DNA of 64,000 nt from Nocardiopsis flavescens (lineage in GTDB: Bacteria; Actinomycetota; Actinomycetes; Streptosporangiales; Streptosporangiaceae): assembly GCF_900141985.1 (NCBI RefSeq), contig NZ_FQZK01000016.1:61500-125499 (forward strand). Direction: 5' to 3'. The translations under genes and the position numbers were made by a program. Below the pieces are notes generated by a model. It ran no database searches. It saw only the letters and a list, made by a program, of their open reading frames with translations, and was not told where the DNA came from. Numbering within the stretch: the stretch's first letter is position 1; each line of letters opens with the position of its first letter. This document shows positions 51,159 to 59,807 of the stretch, in pieces.

Positions 51159-51872
51159 ATGGCCGACACCTCGCCCCCGGCCGTCGTCGTGGTCGGCGGG
51201 ACCAGCGGCATCGGGGCGGCCATCGCCGCCCGGTTCGCCGCCCGCGGACACCGGGTCGCGGCCTGCGGGCTGCGCGCCGACGACGCCCCCGCCGAACTGC
51301 GCGAGAACGCCGAGGTCACCGAGCTGGACGTCACCGCGCCCGGCGGGATCGAGGAGTACCTCGCGTCCTTCACCGAGGTCCGTGCTCTGGTCAACGCGGT
51401 CGGCGTCATCCGGCGCCGCGAGGAGTTCGACCCGGCCGTGTTCGCCCGGGTCATCGAGATCAACCTCGTGTCGGTGATGCGGGCCTGCACCGCCGCCCGG
51501 CCCGCGCTGGCCGCCGCGGGCGGCAGCGTCGTCAACATCGCCTCGATGCTGAGCTTCTTCGGCGGCCCCCTGGTGCCCGCCTACACGGCCAGCAAGGGCG
51601 GCATCGCCCAGCTCACCCGGTCCCTGGCCGTGGCCTGGGCCGCCGACGGCGTCCGGGTCAACGCGGTCGCCCCCGGGTGGATCAGCACCGACCTGACCGG
51701 CGGCATCCGCACCGACCCCGAGGCGGAGGCCCGCATCCTGGACCGCACCCCCATGGGCCGCTGGGGCACCCCGGGCGAGGTCGCGGGTGCGGTGGAGTTC
51801 CTCTGCGGGCCCGACGCCGGGTTCATCACCGGCGCCGTCCTGCCCGTCGACGGCGGCTACCTGGCCGCCTGA
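51159..51872 (+). CDS. Short-chain dehydrogenase/reductase of the importer operon
   Basis: The 237-residue protein has GGTSGIG near the N-terminus, catalytic Ser in VNIASMLSF and YTASKG, and the end GFITGAVLPVDGGYLAA. ATG 51159 has GAGAGGAG upstream; a TTG at 51111 overlapping the previous stop would add 16 residues. It is probably a catabolic dehydrogenase for the imported compound. Confidence 0.9.
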   Translation: MADTSPPAVVVVGGTSGIGAAIAARFAARGHRVAACGLRADDAPAELRENAEVTELDVTAPGGIEEYLASFTEVRALVNAVGVIRRREEFDPAVFARVIEINLVSVMRACTAARPALAAAGGSVVNIASMLSFFGGPLVPAYTASKGGIAQLTRSLAVAWAADGVRVNAVAPGWISTDLTGGIRTDPEAEARILDRTPMGRWGTPGEVAGAVEFLCGPDAGFITGAVLPVDGGYLAA

Positions 51873-51895
51873 ATCCCCTGAAGAAAGGCGCAGCC

Positions 51896-52393
51896 GTGCC
51901 CGACAACACCCCCGTCATCGCCCAGTCCGTCGGCATCCCCGACGAGATCGCGATCGCCGCCGTCCCCGACGACCCGCGCGTGTGGGTGCCCCAGGCCCCC
52001 AACGTGTGGTTCCGCCCGCTGATGCTCAACACCGTCACCGGCCAGTGGTGCAACCTGCTCAAGGTCACCGCCTCCGGGATCGTCTCCCGCCACCGCCACC
52101 CCGGCGCCGTGTTCGGGTACGTCATCGAGGGCCGCTGGCACTACTACGAGCACGACTGGATCGCCGAGGCCGGGCACTTCGTGTACGAGCCCCCGGGCGA
52201 GATCCACACCCTCGCGGTCCCGGAGGACTGCGACCACATGGTCACCTTCTTCAACATCACCGGCGCGATGGTCTACGTGGACGAGAACGGTGCCCAGACC
52301 GGGTACGAGGACGTCTTCACCAAGATCGAGATGGCCCGCGCCCACTACGCCTCGGTCGGGCTGGACGGCTACCTGGAGCCGCTCATCCGCTGA
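51896..52393 (+). CDS. Cupin dioxygenase, 2,4'-dihydroxyacetophenone-dioxygenase-like
   Basis: The 165-residue cupin has the metal motif in GIVSRHRHPGAVFGYVIEGRWHYYEHDW with HxH and Glu, and the later His in PPGEIHTLAVPEDC. This matches the DAD/acetylacetone-cleaving type, which cleaves C-C bonds using Fe and O2. With the SDR and importer it suggests breakdown of a small ketone or aromatic. The start is GTG 51896. The actual substrate is unknown. Confidence 0.85.
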   Translation: MPDNTPVIAQSVGIPDEIAIAAVPDDPRVWVPQAPNVWFRPLMLNTVTGQWCNLLKVTASGIVSRHRHPGAVFGYVIEGRWHYYEHDWIAEAGHFVYEPPGEIHTLAVPEDCDHMVTFFNITGAMVYVDENGAQTGYEDVFTKIEMARAHYASVGLDGYLEPLIR

Positions 52394-52576
52394 ACCGGGG
52401 GCCGGCCAGGGGTGGTGGGATCCCCCTCGGCCGGGGACCGGTTCCGGGGTGAGTGGGATCCCCCGGAGCCGGTCGTCTCCGCATCCCCGGCGTGAGCGCG
52501 TACACCGCCGCGCACGCCGGGACCCACGACGCCCCGCCGACGGTCCACCGCGGCGGGGCGAGGGCGTTCGGGCACC

Positions 52577-52690
52577 TCACAGGGGCGGGCCCGGAGCCGT
52601 CGGGGACCCCCAGGGCAGGGCGCAGCCGACCAGCCCGGCGAGCGCCAGGGCGGCGGCCAGGGCCGTGAAGCCCCAGGAGTTCCGGTCCAT
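52577..52690 (-). CDS. Possible 37-residue small membrane or lipoprotein-like peptide
   Basis: From ATG 52690 the frame reads MDRNSWGFTALAAALALAG then LVGCALPWG, one hydrophobic helix with a Cys. No good ribosome binding site is seen. The other parts of the 605-bp gap 52394-52998 contain no supported gene. Confidence 0.3.
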   Translation of the reverse strand: MDRNSWGFTALAAALALAGLVGCALPWGSPTAPGPPL

Positions 52691-52915
52691 CGGCCCGGCC
52701 CGCCTTCCCGTCCGGCGGCCCCGCACCCGTTCCGCGCCCGTCCGCCGGAGCGGTCCTCGGGCCGGTCCGCGCCCCTGCCCGGTACCCGGGCACCGCGGCG
52801 CACCGCGCCCGTGCGCCGGCCCCGGCCCCGTGCGGGGTCCCGCCTGCTCCCGTGCCGCCCCGGTGCCCCCCGCGGCGGCCCCCGCCCGGGTCCCCCGGGA
52901 CGGACTTTTCACATC

Positions 52916-52959
52916 TCTTTATCCAGAGTGTTGACGAAGTCGTGTGACGTGGGCAACGT
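52916..52959 (+). promoter_or_regulatory. Mannosidase promoter with candidate ROK operator
   Basis: TCTTTATCCA (52916-52925) lies just before a -35 TTGACG (52931-52936), and 17 bases later is CAACGT (52954-52959). The same 10 bases recur in the divergent region of the ROK and binding-protein genes. Confidence 0.5.
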
Positions 52960-52998
52960 TGGGCAGGTCGGCCAGGGACGTGACCGAGGAGGTCCACC

Positions 52999-55989
52999 GT
53001 GCACGATGACCGCAAGCTCACCGAAGCCCGCCTGGAGAGGGTCCTGCGCGAACGCGTATGGCCCGCAGTCCACGGCCCGTCCGTTCCCCTGGAGGTGTCC
53101 CGCTGGGACGCGCCGGGGGAGCCCGTCCCCGCGGAGGAGGGCATCGCCGCCCCCCACACCCCCGCCGCCGTGGGCGATCCCTGGGGCCCCGCCTGGGGCA
53201 CCACCTGGTTCCGCTTCCGCGGCCGGGCCCCGCAGGAGTGGGAGGGCCGTACCGTCGAGGCCGTGCTCGACCTCGGCTTCGACGCGAACATGCCGGGCTT
53301 CCAGTCCGAGGGCCTGGTCCACCGGCCCGACGGGACGGTGGTCAAGGGCCTCAACCCGCGCAACGCCTGGGTCCGCGTCCCCGACGGGGCCGACGTCGAC
53401 CTCCACGTGGAGGCCGCCGCCAACCCCGTGATCCTGGGCGACCCGCCCTTCCAGGCCACCGACCTGGGCACCGCGCCCGCCGGACCCGACGGCGCGCCCC
53501 TGTACCGGCTGGTCCGCGCCGACCTGGCCGTCTTCCAGGAGCAGGTGTGGGAGCTGGCCATGGACCTCGACGTCCTGGGCGGCGTCATGCGCGAGCTCGA
53601 CCACGGCGACCCCCGCCGCTGGGAGCTGCTCAGGGCCGTGGAGCGCTCCCTGGACCTGCTCGACCTCCAGGACGTCCCCGGCACCGCCGGGCGCGCCCGC
53701 GAGGCCCTGGCCGGGGTGCTGGCCTCCCCGGCGGCCGCCGCCGCGCACCGCCTCTCGGCCGTGGGCCACGCCCACATCGACTCCGCCTGGCTGTGGCCGC
53801 TGCGCGAGACCAGGCGCAAGGTCTCCCGCACCGCCGCCAACGTGGTCAACCTCCTGGACGACCACCCCGAGCTGGTCTTCGCCATGTCCCAGGCCCAGCA
53901 GTGGGCGTGGCTCCAGGAGCACCGCCCCGACGTATTCGCCCGCGCGGCGCGGGCCGCGAAGGAGGGCAGGTTCGTCCCGGTCGGCGGCATGTGGGTGGAG
54001 TCCGACACCAACATGCCCGGCTCCGAGGCCCTGGCCCGCCAGTTCGTGTACGGCAAGCGCTTCTTCCGCGACGAGCTGGGGATCGACACCCAGGAGGTGT
54101 GGCTCCCCGACTCCTTCGGCTACTCCGCGGCGCTGCCCCAGCTCATCCGCCTGTCGGGATCGCGCTGGTTCCTCACCCAGAAGATCTCCTGGAGCCAGAC
54201 CAACACCTTCCCGCACCACACGTTCCGCTGGGAGGGCCTGGACGGCACCCGGGTCTTCACCCACTTCCCGCCGGTGGACACCTACAACTCCGAGCTGACC
54301 GGACACGAGCTGGCCCACGCCGCCCGCAACTTCCGGGAGAAGGGCCGCGCCACCCGCTCCCTGGTCCCCTTCGGCCACGGCGACGGCGGGGGCGGCCCCA
54401 CCCGCGAGATGCTGGGCCGGGCCGCCCGGCTGGCCGACCTGGAGGGTTCCCCGCGGGTGGAGATCCAGCGCCCGGACGCGTTCTTCGCCGAGGCGGAGGC
54501 CGAGTACCCGGACGCCCCGGTGTGGTGGGGCGAGCTCTACCTGGAGTTCCACCGCGGCACCTACACCAGCCAGGCCCGTACCAAACAGGGGAACCGCCGG
54601 ACCGAGCACCTGCTGCGCGAGGCCGAGCTGTGGTGGACCACGGCCGCCGTGCGCCGCGGCGCCGACTACCCGCACGAGGCCCTGGACCGGCTCTGGCGCA
54701 CCGTGCTCCTCAACCAGTTCCACGACATCCTGCCGGGCAGCTCCATCGCCTGGGTCCACCGGGAGGCCGCGGAGACCTACGCGGAGGCGGAGGCCGAGCT
54801 GGGCGCGCTCATCGACCGGGCCCAGGGCCTGCTGGTCGAACCTGGGGACGGGGTGGTCGAGTTCAACGCCGCCCCGCACGACCGCGGCGGCGTACCGGCG
54901 CTGGGCGCCGCGCCCCGGCCCGCCGGGGCGGGGGACACCGCCACCGCCGCCGAGGACGGCGGGTTCCTGCTGGACAACGGCCTGCTCACGGTCCGGGTGG
55001 ACGTCCACGGCCTGGTCACCTCCGTCGTCGACCGGGAGACCGGCCGGGAGGCGCTGGCGGGCCCGGCCAACCTGCTCCAGCTCCACCAGGACCTGCCCAA
55101 CCAGTGGGACGCCTGGGACGTGGACTCCTTCTACCGCAACACCGTCACCGACCTGACCGGTGTGGACGCGCTGGAGCCCGTCGACCACGGCCTGCGGATC
55201 GCCCGCTCCTTCGGCGACTCCTCGGTCGTGCAGGTCCTCACCCTGGCCCCCGGGTCGCGGAGGCTGGACGTGGAGACGGTCGTGGACTGGCACGAGCGCG
55301 AGAAGTTCCTCAAGGCGGCGTTCCCCCTGGACGTGCGGGCGGAGACCTCCGCCTCGGAGATCCAGTTCGGGCACGTGCGCCGCCCGACGCACACCAACAC
55401 CTCCTGGGACGCCGCCCGGTTCGAGATCTGCGCGCACCGCTGGGTGCACGTGGGCGAGCCCGGCTACGGGGCCGCGCTGGTCAACGACTCCACCTACGGC
55501 CACGACGTCACCCGCGACGTCCGCGAGGACGGGGGCACCACCACGACGGTGCGGCTCTCCCTGCTGCGCGCGCCCCGCTTCCCCGACCCCGAGACCGACC
55601 AGGGCGAGCACCGGTTCCGGTACGCGCTGGTCCCGGGCGCGGAGATCGCGGACGCCGTCCGCGAGGGGTACCGGCTCAACCTGCCGCCGCGCGAGGTCGG
55701 CGGCTCGGGCACGGTGGAGCCGCTGGTGCGGGTGGAGGGCGCCGGCGTGGCCGTGGAGTCGGTCAAGCCCGCCGACGACCGCTCCGGCGACGTGGTGGTG
55801 CGCCTCTACGAGTCGCTGGGGGCCCGCACCCGCGCCGCGGTGCGCTTCGGGTTCCCGGTGGCCGGGGTGAGCGCGGTGAACCTCCTGGAGGAGGAGTACG
55901 AGGACGCGCCCGAGCTGGAGACCGACGGGGACGGGACGGCGTTCTCGCTGCGCCCGTTCCAGGTGGTCACCCTGCGGCTGGCCCGCTGA
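52999..55989 (+). CDS. GH38 alpha-mannosidase
   Basis: The 996-residue protein has zinc ligands in AVGHAHIDSAWLWPL (His259 and Asp261 region) and the nucleophile Asp371 in WLPDSFGYSAALPQ. It carries the middle domain HDILPGSSIAWVHREA and C-terminal beta domains of GH38. There is no signal peptide, so it acts inside the cell on imported mannosides. GTG 52999 follows GAGGAGG. It belongs functionally with the ABC importer at 56.4-59.6 kb. Confidence 0.95.
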   Translation: MHDDRKLTEARLERVLRERVWPAVHGPSVPLEVSRWDAPGEPVPAEEGIAAPHTPAAVGDPWGPAWGTTWFRFRGRAPQEWEGRTVEAVLDLGFDANMPGFQSEGLVHRPDGTVVKGLNPRNAWVRVPDGADVDLHVEAAANPVILGDPPFQATDLGTAPAGPDGAPLYRLVRADLAVFQEQVWELAMDLDVLGGVMRELDHGDPRRWELLRAVERSLDLLDLQDVPGTAGRAREALAGVLASPAAAAAHRLSAVGHAHIDSAWLWPLRETRRKVSRTAANVVNLLDDHPELVFAMSQAQQWAWLQEHRPDVFARAARAAKEGRFVPVGGMWVESDTNMPGSEALARQFVYGKRFFRDELGIDTQEVWLPDSFGYSAALPQLIRLSGSRWFLTQKISWSQTNTFPHHTFRWEGLDGTRVFTHFPPVDTYNSELTGHELAHAARNFREKGRATRSLVPFGHGDGGGGPTREMLGRAARLADLEGSPRVEIQRPDAFFAEAEAEYPDAPVWWGELYLEFHRGTYTSQARTKQGNRRTEHLLREAELWWTTAAVRRGADYPHEALDRLWRTVLLNQFHDILPGSSIAWVHREAAETYAEAEAELGALIDRAQGLLVEPGDGVVEFNAAPHDRGGVPALGAAPRPAGAGDTATAAEDGGFLLDNGLLTVRVDVHGLVTSVVDRETGREALAGPANLLQLHQDLPNQWDAWDVDSFYRNTVTDLTGVDALEPVDHGLRIARSFGDSSVVQVLTLAPGSRRLDVETVVDWHEREKFLKAAFPLDVRAETSASEIQFGHVRRPTHTNTSWDAARFEICAHRWVHVGEPGYGAALVNDSTYGHDVTRDVREDGGTTTTVRLSLLRAPRFPDPETDQGEHRFRYALVPGAEIADAVREGYRLNLPPREVGGSGTVEPLVRVEGAGVAVESVKPADDRSGDVVVRLYESLGARTRAAVRFGFPVAGVSAVNLLEEEYEDAPELETDGDGTAFSLRPFQVVTLRLAR

Positions 55990-56350
55990 GGCACGGACGC
56001 CGGACAGGGCGGGGCGCCCCGGGCCGCGGGCCCGGCGCGCCCCGCCGTTCCGGTGGGGCGTGTGCGTGTGCTCTCCGGAGGTCGGTCGTGCGCGGCGCCG
56101 GTGTGCCCGGTGGTGCGTGTGCGCTTCGCCCCGCCGGTTCGGTGCGGGGTCGATGGGCCGGTGGGGCGGGTGCGGTTGTCGACAGGCCGGGGGCGGCTGT
56201 GGTGCCCGTGTGCCCGGTGGGGCGTGTGCGTCCCGCCTTCCGGGCCCGCCCCGCCGCCGTGCCCGTGTGCCATCCGGAGGCCGGGCGGGCGTCCGCAGGT
56301 CCGCGGTGCCGGTGTGTCCCCCGGGGCGGGCCCGGGGCACGGCAGCGGCG
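55990..56350. repeat. Intergenic region with imperfect GTGCCCGGTGG-type repeats
   Basis: Between the mannosidase and the terminator, short motifs recur: CCGGTGGGGCGTGTGCG near 56050 and 56212, and CCGGTGGTGCGTGTGCG near 56107. Frames on both strands are open but repetitive. I see no gene here. Confidence 0.4.
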
Positions 56351-56380
56351 GTGGTGCGCCCCCCGCGGGGGGCGCACCAC
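56351..56380. terminator. 30-bp perfect palindrome terminator
   Basis: GTGGTGCGCCCCCC-GC-GGGGGGCGCACCAC is a perfect palindrome between the convergent mannosidase and permease genes. Confidence 0.8.
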
Positions 56381-56392
56381 CACCGCGCGGGC

Positions 56393-57286
56393 TCAGCCCT
56401 TCATGGCCCCGCCCAGGGTGAACCGGCCGCCCATCGCCCGCGACACCGCCAGGTACAGCGCCACCACCGGCAGCGTGTACAGCAGCGAGTACGCGGCCAG
56501 CTCGCCGTAGCGCACCGAACCGTACTGCCCGAAGAACGTGAACACCCGCACCGCCGCGGGCATCTTGTCCGGGCTGGTCAGCAGGATGAACGGCACGAAG
56601 AAGTTCCCCCACGTGCTCACCAGCGTGAAGATCCCGACCACCGCCAGGCCCGGGGCGAGCAGCGGCGCCACCAGGTAGCGGATCGACTGCCAGGTGGAGG
56701 CGCCGTCCACCCACGCCGCCTCCTCCAGGGCGATGGGGATGCCGTCGATGAAGTTCTTCGTCAGCCAGATCCCGAACGGCAGCGTGCTCGCCGCCAGGAA
56801 CAGGGTGGTGGCCCACAGCGAGTTCAGCAGCCCCGCGTTCACGAACAGCCCGTACACCGGCACCATGATCGCCGTGATCGGCAGCCCCGTCGCGAACAGC
56901 ACCGTGTACAGGAACGGCCGCTTGAACCGCAGCGTGTACCGCGACAGCGGGTAGGCCGCCAGCATCGAGCAGAACGCGGTGATCAGCGCCGCCCCGCCGC
57001 AGGTCAGCACACTGTTCCACAACGGCCGGTACACGATCTCCGGCGTGAGGATCGCCCGGAAGTTGTCCAGCGTGAACGCGCTCGGCGCCCCGGCCCGCAG
57101 CGTGGCCTCCCCGTCCACCGACGCGAACAGCATCCACAGCAGCGGCAGCAGGAACAGCAGCGCCAGCACCGCCAGGACCAGGTGGACCAGCACCGCCCCG
57201 GCGGCCCGCCCCGGCGAGGCGACCGCCGCGAACGACGGGCGCGGCCGGCCGGATCCGGAGCGCGCACGCGGTCTCAGAGCGGTCAT
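56393..57286 (-). CDS. Sugar ABC transporter permease (MalG-like)
   Basis: The 297-residue permease has six helices and the EAA loop ALEEAAWVDGASTWQSIRYLVAPLLAPGLAVV. It starts at ATG 57286, which overlaps the stop of the partner permease (ATGA). It forms the channel for an oligosaccharide importer. No ATPase gene is present, so a shared MsiK-type ATPase encoded elsewhere must drive it. Confidence 0.93.
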   Translation of the reverse strand: MTALRPRARSGSGRPRPSFAAVASPGRAAGAVLVHLVLAVLALLFLLPLLWMLFASVDGEATLRAGAPSAFTLDNFRAILTPEIVYRPLWNSVLTCGGAALITAFCSMLAAYPLSRYTLRFKRPFLYTVLFATGLPITAIMVPVYGLFVNAGLLNSLWATTLFLAASTLPFGIWLTKNFIDGIPIALEEAAWVDGASTWQSIRYLVAPLLAPGLAVVGIFTLVSTWGNFFVPFILLTSPDKMPAAVRVFTFFGQYGSVRYGELAAYSLLYTLPVVALYLAVSRAMGGRFTLGGAMKG

Positions 57287-58236
57287 GCCGGTTCCTCCTT
57301 GCTGAGCATCCGCACGTAGACGATCGAGAACAGCCCGGCGACCACCAGCAGCGCCAGCGCGATCGCCGTGCCGTACCCCAGGTCGCCCAGGTCCAGGGCC
57401 TCCCGGTACATGAGCAGCGGCAGCGTGGTGCTGCGCGACCCGGGACCGCCCGCGGTCATCACGTAGATGAGCGTGAACACCTGCACGGTCTGGAGGGTGA
57501 TGAGCAGCAGCGTGGTGGCGAGGGTGCGCCGCAGCAGCGGCAGCACCACGTACCAGAGCACCTGCCGGCCGGACGCCCCGTCCACCCGGGCCGCCTCCTC
57601 CAGGTCCTGCGGCACCTCCGACAGCCCGGCCCCGTAGGTCATCATCGAGAAGGCGGTGCCCTTCCAGACGTTGGCCAGGACCACCGCCAGCAGCGGCGCG
57701 GTGAAGAGCCAGTTCTGCCCCTCGGAGCCGAAGGCGCCGAGCAGGGCGTTGAGGGTCCCCTCGCGTTCGAGGAACGCGTACCACACGAACCCCGCCACGA
57801 CCTCGGGCACCACCCAGGCCCCCACCACCACGGCGCCCACGGCTCCGCGCACCGCCGCGTGCCGGTTGCGCAGCAGCAGCGCCAGCGCCAGGCCCAGCAC
57901 GGTCTGGCCCAGGATGGAGCCGAGCAGGAACAGCACGGTGAGCACCGCCGCCGCCCGGAACCGGGTGTCCTGCACCAGCCGCTCGAAGTTGTCCAGCCCC
58001 ACGAACTCGGTGTTGGCGGCCTGCGCCCCGGTCAGCGCCTCGTTGGTGAACGACGCCCACACGGTCCACAGGATCGGCCCGGCGAAGAACGCCAGCATCA
58101 GGAACAGCGCGGGCGCCATCGGGATCACCCAGCGGGCGGCCCCGCCCCGGGCGCGACGGGAGCTGCGCGTCCGGGGCGGGTCCTGCGGCGCGCCACCGGG
58201 AGGTCCGGGGGCGCGGGTCTGCGACACGGTCCCCAC
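57283..58236 (-). CDS. Sugar ABC transporter permease (MalF-like)
   Basis: The 317-residue permease has a basic Pro-rich N-terminus, six helices and the EAA loop DLEEAARVDGASGRQVLWYVVLPLLRRTLATT. It starts at ATG 58236, three bases after the binding-protein stop, and overlaps the MalG-like gene. Confidence 0.93.
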   Translation of the reverse strand: MGTVSQTRAPGPPGGAPQDPPRTRSSRRARGGAARWVIPMAPALFLMLAFFAGPILWTVWASFTNEALTGAQAANTEFVGLDNFERLVQDTRFRAAAVLTVLFLLGSILGQTVLGLALALLLRNRHAAVRGAVGAVVVGAWVVPEVVAGFVWYAFLEREGTLNALLGAFGSEGQNWLFTAPLLAVVLANVWKGTAFSMMTYGAGLSEVPQDLEEAARVDGASGRQVLWYVVLPLLRRTLATTLLLITLQTVQVFTLIYVMTAGGPGSRSTTLPLLMYREALDLGDLGYGTAIALALLVVAGLFSIVYVRMLSKEEPA

Positions 58237-58239
58237 GGC

Positions 58240-59616
58240 TCAGGAACCGCCGGTGACGTTGTCGGGCCCGACGAGGCCCTCCACCTCCTGGGCGTAGAGT
58301 TCCGCCGCCTCCTCGGGTGTGGCCTCGCCGAGCATCACCGCCTCCATGGCCTCCTGCACCGCGATGGAGACGCGCGGGTACTCGCTGTAGGCCGGGCGGA
58401 ACCCGGTGATGTCCACCAGCGCGGCGAACTCCTCGGCCAGGGGGGCGTTCTCCAGGAACGCGGGGTCCTCGGCCACGTCGGAGCGGACCGGGATCTGGCC
58501 GCCCTCGATCGCGAACTTCACCGCGTTCTCCCGGGACAGCGCGTAGGTCATGACCTCCCAGGCCAGCTCCGGGTCGGTCGCGTGGGCGCCCATCGACAGG
58601 GCCCAGCCGCCGGACATGCTGGTCGCGCCCTCGCCCTGCCCCTCCCGCGTGGGCATCGGGGTGAACCTCATGGAGTCCTCCCAGCCGTCCCAGGGCCGGT
58701 TGGCCTCGGGGATCCACGACTGGGTGGCCCAGGAGCCCTCCAGACTGATCGCCAGCTCCCCGGAGGGGAACCGCTCCTCGTTGTTGACGGTGCCGACGTT
58801 GGTGTCCAGGGCGTCCTGCACGTCCAGCCCCAGGTCCTCGTCGAAGACGGTGTGGACGAACTCCAGGGACTCGGTGAACCCGGCGGCGCCGGTCACCCAC
58901 TTCTCCGAGCCCTCGTCGAAGAGGGCGTCGTCGGTGCCCGAGAGCAGCATCTGGAAGCCCTGGAGGGAGGCGGCCTCCCCGGCCGGGGTGCCCGAGTAGA
59001 CGTTGAGCGGGGCGACCCCGTCGCCGAACTCGCCCTTGACCGCGCGGGCCGCCTCCAGGACCTCGTCCCAGGTGGCGGGCTCCCAGGGGGTCTCGACGCC
59101 CGCCTGCTCCAGGAGGTCGGCGTTGTACCACAGGCCCCGCACGTCGGTTCCGAGCATGACGCCGTACCGCTCCCCGGACAGGGAGGTGACGGCCTCCGCC
59201 TCCTGGGGGCTGAACAGCCCGGCGTCCTCCCAGGCGTCGAAGTACTCGTCCAGCGGCATCAGGTAGCCGGCGTCGGCGTCCTGGTTGATGGTGAAGGAGT
59301 CCTGGTAGATGAGGTCGGGGGCCTCGCCCGCCGACCCGTTCATGAGGTTGACCTGGGTCTGGTAGTCCTCCGCCGGAGCCTCGATGGCCTGGAGTTCGAC
59401 GGTGACCCCGGGGTTGTCCGCCTCGAACTCCTCCTTCACCTTCTGCATCAGCGAATCCATCGCGATGAAGGTGCCGAACTTCTGGTAGGCGATGCGGACG
59501 GTGTTCTCGTCCCTGTCGTCGGCGCCGCCCGCGCATCCGGTGGCCGCGAGCGCCAGTGCCAGGGCCGCGGCGGCCACCGCCGCCGGTCGTGGGGTGTGTG
59601 GTCCGGTTCCTTCCAT
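58240..59616 (-). CDS. Sugar ABC transporter substrate-binding lipoprotein
   Basis: The 458-residue extracellular binding protein is of the SBP_bac_1 type with lipobox ALAATGC (Cys28). The mature part includes IAYQKFGTFIAMDSLMQKVKEEF and typical SLSGERYGVMLGTDVRGLWYN. It probably captures mannose-containing oligosaccharides, judged from the mannosidase. It is the first gene of its operon and divergent from the ROK regulator. Confidence 0.93.
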   Translation of the reverse strand: MEGTGPHTPRPAAVAAAALALALAATGCAGGADDRDENTVRIAYQKFGTFIAMDSLMQKVKEEFEADNPGVTVELQAIEAPAEDYQTQVNLMNGSAGEAPDLIYQDSFTINQDADAGYLMPLDEYFDAWEDAGLFSPQEAEAVTSLSGERYGVMLGTDVRGLWYNADLLEQAGVETPWEPATWDEVLEAARAVKGEFGDGVAPLNVYSGTPAGEAASLQGFQMLLSGTDDALFDEGSEKWVTGAAGFTESLEFVHTVFDEDLGLDVQDALDTNVGTVNNEERFPSGELAISLEGSWATQSWIPEANRPWDGWEDSMRFTPMPTREGQGEGATSMSGGWALSMGAHATDPELAWEVMTYALSRENAVKFAIEGGQIPVRSDVAEDPAFLENAPLAEEFAALVDITGFRPAYSEYPRVSIAVQEAMEAVMLGEATPEEAAELYAQEVEGLVGPDNVTGGS

Positions 59617-59671
59617 CGTGCGCTCCTGTGGCGATGAGGTTGGGGAACGGTCGACCTGCCTTGAGCCGAAG

Positions 59672-59711
59672 TGATGTGTGACACATCATTACTCAAAAGC
59701 TTGGATAAAGA
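59672..59711. promoter_or_regulatory. Divergent promoter region with ROK operator candidates
   Basis: TGATGTG-TGA-CACATCA (59672-59688) is a 7-bp dyad. TGGATAAAGA (59702-59711) is the reverse complement of the motif at 52916. On the minus strand TTGTCT and TAATGA stand 17 bases apart as a likely promoter of the binding-protein gene, with the dyad right after it. Confidence 0.6.
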
Positions 59712-59807
59712 CAATGGGGTAAGTCGGTGCTTCCAGTGCGGTTACGCTCTGGTGGGACCGCCACCGGTACCGCGAAGAGGACCACGAAACCGGAGTGGAG
59801 GGGCTTC

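Noticed and set aside
52909..56340. Minus-strand open frame of 1,143 codons
   Set aside because: It is the antisense shadow of the alpha-mannosidase, whose frame has clear GH38 motifs.
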